Source: CAYIBD01 sp964361655 (GTDB lineage Bacteria; Patescibacteriota; Minisyncoccia; Sungbacterales; SURF-37). Taken from it: 10,701 nucleotides of DNA. Shown in pieces: positions 1 to 5,456 of this stretch. Numbering within the stretch: position 1 is the stretch's first letter; the number at the start of each line of letters is the position of its first letter. The DNA is taken from NCBI GenBank assembly GCA_964361655.1, contig CAYIBD010000025.1, positions 1 to 10,701 on the forward strand. The letters are read 5' to 3'. Position numbers and translations under genes: made by a program. The notes below the pieces were generated by a model that saw only the letters and a list, made by a program, of their open reading frames with translations, did no database searches and was not told the DNA's origin.

Positions 1-81
1 GTTCCGCGCTCCAATGGATTACGGGCTGAAGCCACTGCAGTGGAGCGCTTCACTCGTCATTCGGGTTTCGTCATTGCTGCC

Positions 82-1056
82 ATGATCATTGGCCATCAGC
101 GCCAAATCCGCTACTTTGAAAGAGTTTTAGCGCGGGGCACGCTCGCCCATGCCTACCTTTTCTTGGGTCCGGAAGGGCTCGGCAAGCGGACCGTGGCTTT
201 GGACGTGGCGCGAGCGCTCCTCTGCACCCGACAACCACGCCGCCTCGGGGGTTGTGGTGAGTGCGATGAGTGCGGCCGCGTTGGTACGAGCGCTCATCCA
301 GACCTCCTCACCCTCTCACCCGACCGTCGGCTGGTTGCGGAAGATAGCGAGGAGATCGGCGTCAAGCAAGCCCGCGAGCTTGAGCGCCTCTTAGCACTCC
401 GTTCGTGGGCGGGCGGCTGGCGCGTGGTGCTCATTGACGAGGCGGAGCGCATGAGCCGCGAGGCGCAGTCAGCCCTCCTGAAAACGCTGGAGGAGCCAGG
501 GCCCCAGGTTCTCTTCTTCTTCGTGAGCGCCCGGCCGGGCATGCTGCTCCCCACGATCCATTCGCGATGCGTTGCCGTCCACTTCGCGGCTATGAGCGAC
601 GCTGCGCTTGAACCGCTCCTCGGGAAGGCGCCGGAGAAAGAGCGCTCCTGGCTCTTGGCCCTCGCCGATGGCCGGCCGGGAGTGCTGCTGAAACTCCGGG
701 ACGATCCATCGTTCCGCGCGGCTCTTGAACGAGACCGCGAGCATGTGACTCGGTTGCTCGGAGCTGATCTTGCGGCCGCGCTTGCATTTTCCGATGCGGA
801 AAGCCGCGAGCCGGGCCGGCTGGAATCGCTGTTCCGTTCCATGCTCGGCATGTTGCGCCGCCGCTTTCACGATCATCTCGCCCGAGTCCGTCCTTCTCGC
901 GATGGAAAGACAGAGGATGAACTGAAAGCGCTCCACGAGACACTCGCCGTAGGCCTCCACTATGCCATCATCCTCGAAACCGCGGCCGTCAATCGGCGGC
1001 TCCTCGCGGATGGCTTTTTCGTCGCCTACCAGACGCTTGCAGTACACCCGGCATGA
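82..1056 (+). CDS. holB: DNA polymerase III delta' subunit (clamp loader)
   Basis: A 324-residue AAA+ clamp-loader subunit, expected to act in the gamma/tau-delta-delta' complex that loads the sliding clamp during replication. The start at 82 gives an N-terminus beginning MIIGHQ, typical of the family. An upstream ATG at 40 is in frame but would add 14 residues unlike family members. Visible motifs are a P-loop (GPEGLGKRT, residues 29-37), a four-Cys zinc site (C48, C58, C61, C64), a Walker B-like LIDEAE (117-122), the conserved ALLKTLEEP stretch (131-139) and the SRC motif (161-163). The C-terminal third is the variable helical collar region. Length is normal for delta'. No Shine-Dalgarno is seen. 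The stop overlaps the next start as ATGA at 1053-1056, implying translational coupling. A short gamma/tau (DnaX) is the main alternative, but the N-terminus and size favour delta'. Confidence 0.9.
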   Translation: MIIGHQRQIRYFERVLARGTLAHAYLFLGPEGLGKRTVALDVARALLCTRQPRRLGGCGECDECGRVGTSAHPDLLTLSPDRRLVAEDSEEIGVKQARELERLLALRSWAGGWRVVLIDEAERMSREAQSALLKTLEEPGPQVLFFFVSARPGMLLPTIHSRCVAVHFAAMSDAALEPLLGKAPEKERSWLLALADGRPGVLLKLRDDPSFRAALERDREHVTRLLGADLAAALAFSDAESREPGRLESLFRSMLGMLRRRFHDHLARVRPSRDGKTEDELKALHETLAVGLHYAIILETAAVNRRLLADGFFVAYQTLAVHPA

Positions 1057-2168
1057 GCACGAAGACAACCGTTATCCTTTTCCTTGCGATCTTTGCCGTG
1101 GGGGCCTTCCTCATCGTGGGGTTACCGTTCCTTCTCAAGAGGGATGGTGGCCCCGCGCCACCCCCGCCGCCGAACCAAACTCAGCCAGAGGGGCCGGCTG
1201 ACCGAGGGTTTTTCCGTTCGGATGACGGCGGGAAGACGTGGCAGCAGCGGGTGTGGGTGGAAGGGGGCGGCGGCACCATTGCCGCGGTCCGCGTCAATCG
1301 CCTCATCGCCGACCCGGTGCGTCCGGAGCGCCTGTTCCTCGCAACGGCCGACAGCGGCCTTTGGGTGAGCGTCAGCCGCGGTGATCTCTGGGCCCGCGTT
1401 GAGGTCGAGGGCGGAGCCCGGCTCGGTCCGACGACGAACGTGCTCGCGCTCGCCGTGAACCGCTCCGATCCCAGCGAGTGGTACGTGGCGATTTTCCAAG
1501 ATCGCCATGGGCGTCTCCTCCGTACCGGCGACGACGGTAAGTCATTTCAGGAAGTGTACGTTACGCCGGTTGAGCGCTTCGGGGTGTTCGATGTGCACCA
1601 TGATGCTGGCGCTCGCACCGTGGACATCGTGACCGGGCAGGGAGGATTGCTCCGCTCAAGCGATGAGGGCCGAACGTGGCGGCTCATCCGGTGGTTTGCC
1701 GATGGCCTCACGCGGCTCGTCGTGAACCCAGCCCGTCCCGGCATCCGGTTCGTTTCGTCTCCGGAGGGCAACGTGTTTCGGACTCTTGACGGCGGGCAGA
1801 GCTGGGTGGACGTTACGTCGGCGTTGCGATCGTTCTCCGGCGCGAAGGAAGGGCAGCAATGGGTAGTGGACCGAGCGGGGGCGCTCTACCTCGGCTCCGC
1901 GTACGGGTTGCTGCGCTCCCGGGACAACGCTCGGACGTTCAGCCCGCTACCGCTTATCATCCCCCCCGACGCCTTACCCGTACTCGCCATCGCCGTAGAC
2001 CATACGAATACGAATCGGCTCTTCGTTTCCGCTGGCAGCCAGCTCTACGCGAGCCGGGATGGCGGCGAAAGCTGGGAATTCTTGTCATCCCCAGGTCAGG
2101 GGCGAATCGTCCAGCTCTTCGTTGATCGGGAGCAATCCGAGACCATCTACGCCGTGGTACAACCATAG
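1053..2168 (+). CDS. Membrane-anchored Asp-box (BNR/YCF48-like) beta-propeller protein
   Basis: A 371-residue protein that begins with one hydrophobic segment (about residues 6-28), followed by KR and a proline-rich linker (34-48). This is best read as an N-terminal anchor with the rest outside the membrane. The remainder carries seven Asp-box motifs (S/T-x-D-x-G-x-T/S-W/F) ending at W63, W113 (degenerate, SVSRGDLW), F165, W209, W251, F296 and W341. They are 42-52 residues apart, as expected for one box per blade of a sialidase/sortilin/YCF48-type propeller. No sialidase catalytic residues can be assigned, so a binding or assembly role is more likely than glycan hydrolysis. The start codon overlaps the holB stop by 4 bp, so the two are probably co-translated, although no functional link is obvious. 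The fold is confident; the function is unknown. Confidence 0.82.
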   Translation: MSTKTTVILFLAIFAVGAFLIVGLPFLLKRDGGPAPPPPPNQTQPEGPADRGFFRSDDGGKTWQQRVWVEGGGGTIAAVRVNRLIADPVRPERLFLATADSGLWVSVSRGDLWARVEVEGGARLGPTTNVLALAVNRSDPSEWYVAIFQDRHGRLLRTGDDGKSFQEVYVTPVERFGVFDVHHDAGARTVDIVTGQGGLLRSSDEGRTWRLIRWFADGLTRLVVNPARPGIRFVSSPEGNVFRTLDGGQSWVDVTSALRSFSGAKEGQQWVVDRAGALYLGSAYGLLRSRDNARTFSPLPLIIPPDALPVLAIAVDHTNTNRLFVSAGSQLYASRDGGESWEFLSSPGQGRIVQLFVDREQSETIYAVVQP

Positions 2169-2173
2169 CTTTG

Positions 2174-2244
2174 CGAATTACGAATCAATGCGAATTTACG
2201 AATAGCATGACGGGATTCGTATATTCGTAAGAATTCGTAATTCG
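2174..2244. repeat. Nested palindromic element upstream of frr
   Basis: An AT-rich element made of ACGAAT-type units in inverted orientation. A perfect 12-bp outer repeat (CGAATTACGAAT at 2174-2185, ATTCGTAATTCG at 2233-2244) encloses a perfect 9-bp inner repeat (TTACGAATA at 2196-2204, TATTCGTAA at 2222-2230) around a 17-nt loop. An extra unit with no partner (about 2186-2195) sits on the left side only. It fills most of the 91-bp spacer before frr and is far more AT-rich than its surroundings. It has no U-tract typical of a terminator. Confidence 0.75.
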
Positions 2245-2259
2245 TAAAACTGATTAGGT

Positions 2260-2802
2260 ATGCCTTACCTCCAGCCAAAATTAGAACGGGTTCTCTCGGA
2301 ACTAAAATCAGGGCTCGCAGCCGTCCGCACTGGCCGGGCTTCGCCGGCCTTGGTTGAGGATCTCGAGATCGAGGCCTACGGCGCGCCCCAACCGTTAAAG
2401 GCGCTTGCCGCCATTTCCGCGCCCGAGCCGCGCCAGCTCGTGATTCAGCCGTGGGATAAATCCCTGCTGCCTGTCATTGAGAAAGCCATCCAGTCCTCAT
2501 CGCTGGGCTTGAACCCGATTGCCGACAAAGACACTATCCGGTTGTCATTGCCGATGCTCACCGAAGAGCGCAAGCGTGATCTCGTGCGGCTGCTCAAGGA
2601 AAAGCTCGAGCACTCACGCATCCAGATTCGCCGAGCCCGCGATGAGGCCATGAAAGAGATTGATGTCCGCGAGAAGGCCAAGGAAATTTCCGAGGACGAT
2701 AGATTCCGACAAAAACAGGAGGTGGAGAAGATAGTGGGGGAGTGCAACAAGAAAATCGAGGACCTCGGGGTATCGAAGGAGCGGGAGATCATGAGTGGGT
2801 GA
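2260..2802 (+). CDS. frr: Ribosome recycling factor
   Basis: A 180-residue RRF, which with EF-G splits the post-termination ribosome in the cytoplasm. Diagnostic stretches are VRTGRASPAL (22-31), EAYGAPQPL (38-46), the LGLNP motif near residue 82, LTEERKRDLVRLLKEK, and RRARDEAMK in the long helical domain, followed by EISEDD. Length is close to the usual 185. An in-frame TGA at 2251-2253 blocks any longer start, so ATG 2260 is the earliest possible; the N-terminus is about four residues shorter than E. coli RRF. No Shine-Dalgarno is visible. The gene follows the palindromic spacer at 2174-2244 and is followed by another one before tlyA. In many bacteria frr lies near the rseP region, which fits this neighbourhood. 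Confidence 0.95.
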   Translation: MPYLQPKLERVLSELKSGLAAVRTGRASPALVEDLEIEAYGAPQPLKALAAISAPEPRQLVIQPWDKSLLPVIEKAIQSSSLGLNPIADKDTIRLSLPMLTEERKRDLVRLLKEKLEHSRIQIRRARDEAMKEIDVREKAKEISEDDRFRQKQEVEKIVGECNKKIEDLGVSKEREIMSG

Positions 2803-2807
2803 AGCAA

Positions 2808-2877
2808 GAAGCATGAAGCAGGAATCAAGAATCGCAAGTGCGCAAAATCCTGATTCATGATTCTCGATTCATGATTC
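2808..2877. repeat. Tandem-inverted palindromic element between frr and tlyA
   Basis: Two 12-mers with a 14-bp period on each side, in inverted orientation. The left side has GAAGCATGAAGC (2808-2819) and GAATCAAGAATC (2822-2833). The right side has GATTCATGATTC twice (2852-2863 and 2866-2877). The second left copy pairs with the right copies at 11 of 12 positions, and the first at 10 of 12. The centre contains a small CGCA-AG-TGCG hairpin. It nearly fills the spacer and ends 4 bp before the tlyA ATG. Confidence 0.7.
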
Positions 2878-2881
2878 AGAC

Positions 2882-3796
2882 ATGCCCCGTCAACGACTCG
2901 ATGAGGTACTGGTTCGACGCAAAAAATCTGCTAACCGGCAGGAGGCCTTTATCCTCGTAACTGCAGGGCGTGTCTTTGTGGATGGCCAGAAGGCGGTATC
3001 GCCGGCGCAGTTTGTCAGCGTAGATGACGTAATTGAAGTGCGGCCGGAGCGGGAGTTCGTCGGGCGCGGGGCCTATAAACTGGAGGCAGCGATCAAGACA
3101 TTCGGGATCCAGGTTTCGGGCATGGTGTGCGCCGACATCGGCGCGGCCACCGGCGGGTTCACCGAGGTGCTCTTGAAGCACGGCGCGGCCAAGGTCTTTG
3201 CCATTGACGCCGGCCGCGGCAAGTTGGATCTCAAGCTCCGGGAGGATCCGCGGGTCATCGTGATGGAAGGAGTCGACGTGAGGGCGCTCGGGGATGCGTT
3301 TGGGAAACGTTTGCGCGCCCCAGCGAGGCGCGCTGCACTCGCCGAAGCTCCTCGCTCGTCGCGGCTGCGCCGCGACACCATGCCCGCTCGTCGCTTCGAG
3401 CGTTCCCAAACGCACCCCCCTCGCGCCCTCCTAGGGGAGCATAGTGAGACGATGGATCTTGTTACCATTGATGTATCTTTCACGTCGCTCCGTGCTGTAC
3501 TTCCCATCGTGCGTGGCTGGCTTTCCGAAGAGGGGGGCGTGATTGCGCTCTTCAAGCCGCAGTATGAAATTGAGGACAAGTCGCTCCTGAAGCACGGCAT
3601 CCTCCGCGACGAGCGCGTCCGGTCAGCGCTTGTCGAAACGTTCCGCAAGTGGCTCCAGTCGGACGCCTGGCGGGAGCTCGGATTTATGGAGTCCCCGATC
3701 CGCGGCAGCGAGGGCAACGTGGAGTACTTGTTTTATCTCCATTCACCCCGCACAAGGGAGCAGCCGACGCCGCCGGCAGCGGGTGGGACAAAATAG
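2882..3796 (+). CDS. tlyA: TlyA family S4-domain rRNA 2'-O-methyltransferase with an internal insertion
   Basis: A 304-residue TlyA/hemolysin A family protein. Homologues use SAM to methylate ribose 2'-OH groups of rRNA. An N-terminal S4 RNA-binding domain (about 1-60) starts with RLDEVLVRR. The RrmJ-like methyltransferase follows, with the SAM motif DIGAATGGFT (85-94). A K-D-K-E tetrad is visible: K66 (GAYKLE), D197 (TIDVSF), K225 (LFKPQYE) and E281 (GNVEYL). The last three are spaced 28 and 56 residues apart, as I recall for M. tuberculosis TlyA (D154, K182, E238). K66 to D197 is 131 residues against about 85 there. The excess coincides with a palindromic element at 3296-3413, which encodes an Arg/Ala-rich stretch. 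The frame stays open, so the protein is probably made with a surface loop rather than broken. Start at 2882; no Shine-Dalgarno. Confidence 0.9.
   Translation: MPRQRLDEVLVRRKKSANRQEAFILVTAGRVFVDGQKAVSPAQFVSVDDVIEVRPEREFVGRGAYKLEAAIKTFGIQVSGMVCADIGAATGGFTEVLLKHGAAKVFAIDAGRGKLDLKLREDPRVIVMEGVDVRALGDAFGKRLRAPARRAALAEAPRSSRLRRDTMPARRFERSQTHPPRALLGEHSETMDLVTIDVSFTSLRAVLPIVRGWLSEEGGVIALFKPQYEIEDKSLLKHGILRDERVRSALVETFRKWLQSDAWRELGFMESPIRGSEGNVEYLFYLHSPRTREQPTPPAAGGTK
3296..3413. repeat. Palindromic insertion element inside tlyA
   Basis: An 11-bp perfect terminal inverted repeat (GCGTTTGGGAA at 3296-3306, TTCCCAAACGC at 3403-3413) bounds a GC-rich 118-bp segment. Inside lies a perfect 8-bp hairpin with a TGC loop (GTCGCGGC at 3358-3365, GCCGCGAC at 3369-3376), an inverted CGAAGC/GCTTCG pair (3343-3348, 3393-3398) and a 10-bp direct repeat CGCTCGTCGC (3353-3362, 3385-3394). 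The left end is itself a hairpin (CGTTT-GGG-AAACG). The segment encodes residues 139-178, which have no counterpart in ordinary TlyA. No target-site duplication was found. Confidence 0.7.
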
Positions 3797-3823
3797 AACG
3801 ATCGGAGCGAATTGTCCCCGTGA

Positions 3824-3852
3824 TTGCTTGGAAACATATCGTGCGGTAGAAT
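3824..3852 (+). promoter_or_regulatory. Putative sigma70-type promoter of rseP, near-leaderless
   Basis: TTGCTT (3824-3829), a 17-bp spacer and TAGAAT (3847-3852) match the bacterial -35/-10 layout well. The -10 box ends 9 bases before the rseP ATG at 3862, so transcription would start at or within a few bases of the start codon. No Shine-Dalgarno is present in between. A related sequence, GAATTG followed by a C-rich tract, occurs both at the -10 region and 40 bp upstream (3809-3820), which could mark a second start site. Confidence 0.5.
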
Positions 3853-3861
3853 TGCCCCGCA

Positions 3862-4974
3862 ATGCTGATTACTGTTTTACTTTTTATCCTGCTGCTGGGC
3901 CTGTTAGTGTTGGTGCACGAGTGGGGCCATTTTGTCGTGGCGCGGAAACTCGGTGTCCGGGTGGAGGAGTTTGCCTTTGGCTTTCCGCCGCGCCTCGCCA
4001 GCATCACGCGGAAAGGCACGCGCTATGCGCTGAATCTTTTTCCCCTGGGCGGGTACGTGAAGATTTTTGGCGAGGGCGGGGAGGCGGAGCGGAATCCGGA
4101 GAGCTTTAGTTCGCGGCCAATCCGGCAGCGCCTGGCCATTATTGCCGCCGGGGTGGTGATGAATGTGGTGCTGGCCTGGGTGCTCTTCTCCATCGGCCAT
4201 GGGCTTGGGTTGCCGACCGTGCTTGATGAGGGTGAGACCGCGGAGGAGGCCCGGATCACGATCATTGGAGTTAGCCCGGGCTCCCCAGCCGAGGCCGCGG
4301 GGCTGAAATTCGGCGATGTCATTTCTGGATTCAGAATTCAGGATTCCCCGGCCTCGCCTCGGCTCGGCCGAGGGCGGGCAGAATTCAGAATTGCGGCGAT
4401 TGATGAAGTTCAGGAATTCATTGAGGCGCATCGGGGAGAGGCAGTCGCGATAGTTGTAGAGCGCGGGAAAAAACCATTGGCGCTGACCGTAACGGCCCGC
4501 GTCGCTCCGCCGGAAGGCGAAGGGCCGCTCGGCATTGCCATGGCCCGGGTGGGTATTGTCCGTTCGCCATGGTTGCGGGCGCCGTGGGATGGGGTAAAGA
4601 CGACGGTGAATGCCGTCGTGGCGATCGTGGCCGCACTCGGCCACGTGGTGCGGGACCTCGTCTCGCAGGGTGCCGTCCCCGCGGATGTCGCGGGACCCGT
4701 CGGCATCTTCAATCTCGCGAGCGAGACGCGGCGACTGGGTTTGGTGTACCTGGTGGAACTCGCCGGCGTACTCTCGATAAACCTCGCCATCTTGAACATC
4801 CTGCCAGTGCCAGCGCTCGACGGCGGCCGGATCCTCTTCCTCTTCATCGAAAAAGTCCGCGGCGGGGTGCGGGTGAGCCAGCGTCTCGAACAGGCCGTGC
4901 ACCAAATCGGGTTCGTGCTGCTCCTTTTCCTCATGGCCGCCATCACGTACCGCGACATCGTCCGCATATTTTGA
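3862..4974 (+). CDS. rseP: RseP-type site-2 intramembrane zinc metalloprotease
   Basis: A 370-residue M50 protease that cleaves transmembrane substrates inside the cytoplasmic membrane, such as anti-sigma factors or signal peptide remnants. The first membrane helix contains the zinc-binding HEWGH (residues 19-23), followed by the family's FGFPPRL. A second hydrophobic segment lies near 90-112 and the third near 294-314. The latter runs into NILPVPALDGG (312-322), with D320 as the remaining zinc ligand. A fourth helix is at about 349-364. One PDZ domain (about 130-215) begins VSPGSPAEAAGLKFGDV. Within it, residues 157-177 (RIQDSPASPRLG and its flanks) interrupt the usual strand and coincide with a palindromic element. 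The frame is intact and the catalytic residues are all present. It lies 65 bp after tlyA and has its own putative promoter. Confidence 0.93.
   Translation: MLITVLLFILLLGLLVLVHEWGHFVVARKLGVRVEEFAFGFPPRLASITRKGTRYALNLFPLGGYVKIFGEGGEAERNPESFSSRPIRQRLAIIAAGVVMNVVLAWVLFSIGHGLGLPTVLDEGETAEEARITIIGVSPGSPAEAAGLKFGDVISGFRIQDSPASPRLGRGRAEFRIAAIDEVQEFIEAHRGEAVAIVVERGKKPLALTVTARVAPPEGEGPLGIAMARVGIVRSPWLRAPWDGVKTTVNAVVAIVAALGHVVRDLVSQGAVPADVAGPVGIFNLASETRRLGLVYLVELAGVLSINLAILNILPVPALDGGRILFLFIEKVRGGVRVSQRLEQAVHQIGFVLLLFLMAAITYRDIVRIF
4329..4392. repeat. Palindromic insertion element inside the rseP PDZ domain
   Basis: A 10-bp direct repeat ATTCAGAATT (4329-4338 and 4383-4392, 54 bp or 18 codons apart) flanks a GC-rich core. 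The core holds a perfect 7-bp hairpin with a TCG loop (CCTCGGC at 4357-4363, GCCGAGG at 4367-4373). EcoRI-like GAATTC palindromes occur at 4334-4339 and 4381-4386, so the ends are also approximate inverted repeats. The segment encodes about 21 residues not expected in a PDZ domain and keeps the reading frame. Confidence 0.65.
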
Positions 4975-4982
4975 CATGGCTT

Positions 4983-5033
4983 GCATGGGGAGCGCTGCCA
5001 TGCTACCCTGGCCTTACCCTGGCTCCAAGCCAG
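4983..5033 (+). other. Spacer after rseP with two small hairpins and an 11-bp tandem repeat
   Basis: GCATGG (4983-4988) can pair with CCATGC (4998-5003). An 11-mer TACCCTGGCYY then occurs twice head to tail (5004-5014, 5015-5025). The second copy overlaps a 6-bp hairpin, CTGGCT-CCA-AGCCAG (5019-5033). There is no U-tract, so a Rho-independent terminator is not supported. I see no coding potential that resembles the neighbours. The role is unknown. Confidence 0.35.
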
Positions 5034-5059
5034 CGGAAAGGTCTTCCATAACGGTGTAG

Positions 5060-5153
5060 ACGAATACGTTTGTTTTACGACAGCTCGCTCGGCGAGATGC
5101 TACGTATGCCTACTTGGTATCGTTCGTAAAATAGCATGTATTCGTAGCATCTC
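5060..5153. repeat. Palindromic element abutting the zinc-ribbon start codon
   Basis: Three perfect inverted pairs: ACGAATAC (5060-5067) with GTATTCGT (5138-5145), TTTTACGA (5073-5080) with TCGTAAAA (5124-5131), and GAGATGCTACG (5094-5104) with CGTAGCATCTC (5143-5153). The third competes with the first for the same right arm, so two alternative folds are possible. A CTCGC-TCG-GCGAG hairpin (5084-5096) sits near the centre. The right arm ends on the base before the ATG at 5154. Confidence 0.7.
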
Positions 5154-5378
5154 ATGTATCAGCGTGATTCCTCCGGCTATGGGGCCGGCCCTCGGCCGAC
5201 TTTCAGCCCCAAAGACGGAGTTGTCTGGACCTGCGCGCAGTGCGGGGTTGAGATCAAAGAGCTGCCGTTCCAACCGCGAACCGATGCGAATGGCGCACCG
5301 ACTTCGCCCCTCTACTGCCGCGACTGTCACCGCGCCCGGATGCAAGAGTCCGGGCCGCGGCGGGGCGGCTACCGCTAA
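5154..5378 (+). CDS. Small zinc-ribbon protein
   Basis: A 74-residue protein with two CxxC pairs, C27-x2-C30 (WTCAQCG) and C55-x2-C58 (YCRDCH), 24 residues apart, forming a likely single zinc ribbon. The core, WTCAQCGVEIKELPF followed by YCRDCHRAR, resembles small stand-alone zinc-ribbon proteins similar to the Pfam 'probable zinc-ribbon' type. The N-terminal 20 residues are Gly/Pro/Ser-rich and the C-terminus is basic (RRGGYR), which would suit nucleic-acid binding. No function can be assigned. The start codon directly follows the palindromic element at 5060-5153, and a strong terminator follows the stop by 9 bp, so it looks like a single-gene unit. The two CxxC pairs and clean boundaries make a real gene likely. 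Confidence 0.75.
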   Translation: MYQRDSSGYGAGPRPTFSPKDGVVWTCAQCGVEIKELPFQPRTDANGAPTSPLYCRDCHRARMQESGPRRGGYR

Positions 5379-5387
5379 GGTCCGTCA

Positions 5388-5423
5388 GCAAAACTCCTCC
5401 GATGGTCATCGGAGGAGTTTTGC
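5388..5423 (+). terminator. Strong intrinsic terminator after the zinc-ribbon gene
   Basis: A perfect 17-bp inverted repeat (GCAAAACTCCTCCGATG and its complement) is separated by only GT, so the real loop is probably the central four to eight bases. The A-tract at the left base pairs with the T-tract at the right, giving a stem followed by TTTTGCGTTCT. The near-symmetry suggests it could stop transcription in both directions. It separates the zinc-ribbon gene from the FAD oxidoreductase promoter. Confidence 0.8.
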
Positions 5424-5447
5424 GTTCTAGCCCACTGCCCCTACAAT
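5420..5447 (+). promoter_or_regulatory. Putative promoter of the FAD oxidoreductase gene, near-leaderless
   Basis: TACAAT (5442-5447) lies 9 bases before the ATG at 5457, the same distance as TAGAAT to the rseP ATG. TTGCGT (5420-5425), 16 bp upstream, can serve as -35 and overlaps the tail of the preceding terminator. No Shine-Dalgarno lies between the -10 and the ATG. The -10 is good; the -35 is weak. Confidence 0.45.
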
Positions 5448-5456
5448 GGATACGTC

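Noticed and set aside
40..81. Longer holB start at the ATG at 40
   Set aside because: The added 14 residues are not family-like, whereas MIIGHQ at 82 is a typical delta' N-terminus.
2..85. An open frame ending in TGA at 83-85 that overlaps the holB ATG, possibly the tail of an upstream gene
   Set aside because: Only 27 residues are visible and they match nothing I recognise. The overlap alone is weak support.
2169..2881. CRISPR-like interpretation of the repeated short units before frr and tlyA
   Set aside because: The units are 9-14 bp, in inverted orientation, without uniform spacers or cas genes.
2882..3796. tlyA as a pseudogene because of the insertion
   Set aside because: The frame is open throughout and all four catalytic-tetrad residues and the SAM motif are present with correct spacing outside the insertion.
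3904..5001. 365-codon antisense open frame over rseP
   Set aside because: It mirrors the rseP coding frame in GC-rich DNA, has no recognisable motifs, and rseP is certain.
5019..5033. Hairpin after rseP as its terminator
   Set aside because: A 6-bp stem with no following T-tract is insufficient.
4975..5153. tRNA or other structured RNA gene in the spacer
   Set aside because: No cloverleaf, no CCA-type end and no conserved T-loop sequence; the pairing seen is explained by separate palindromes.
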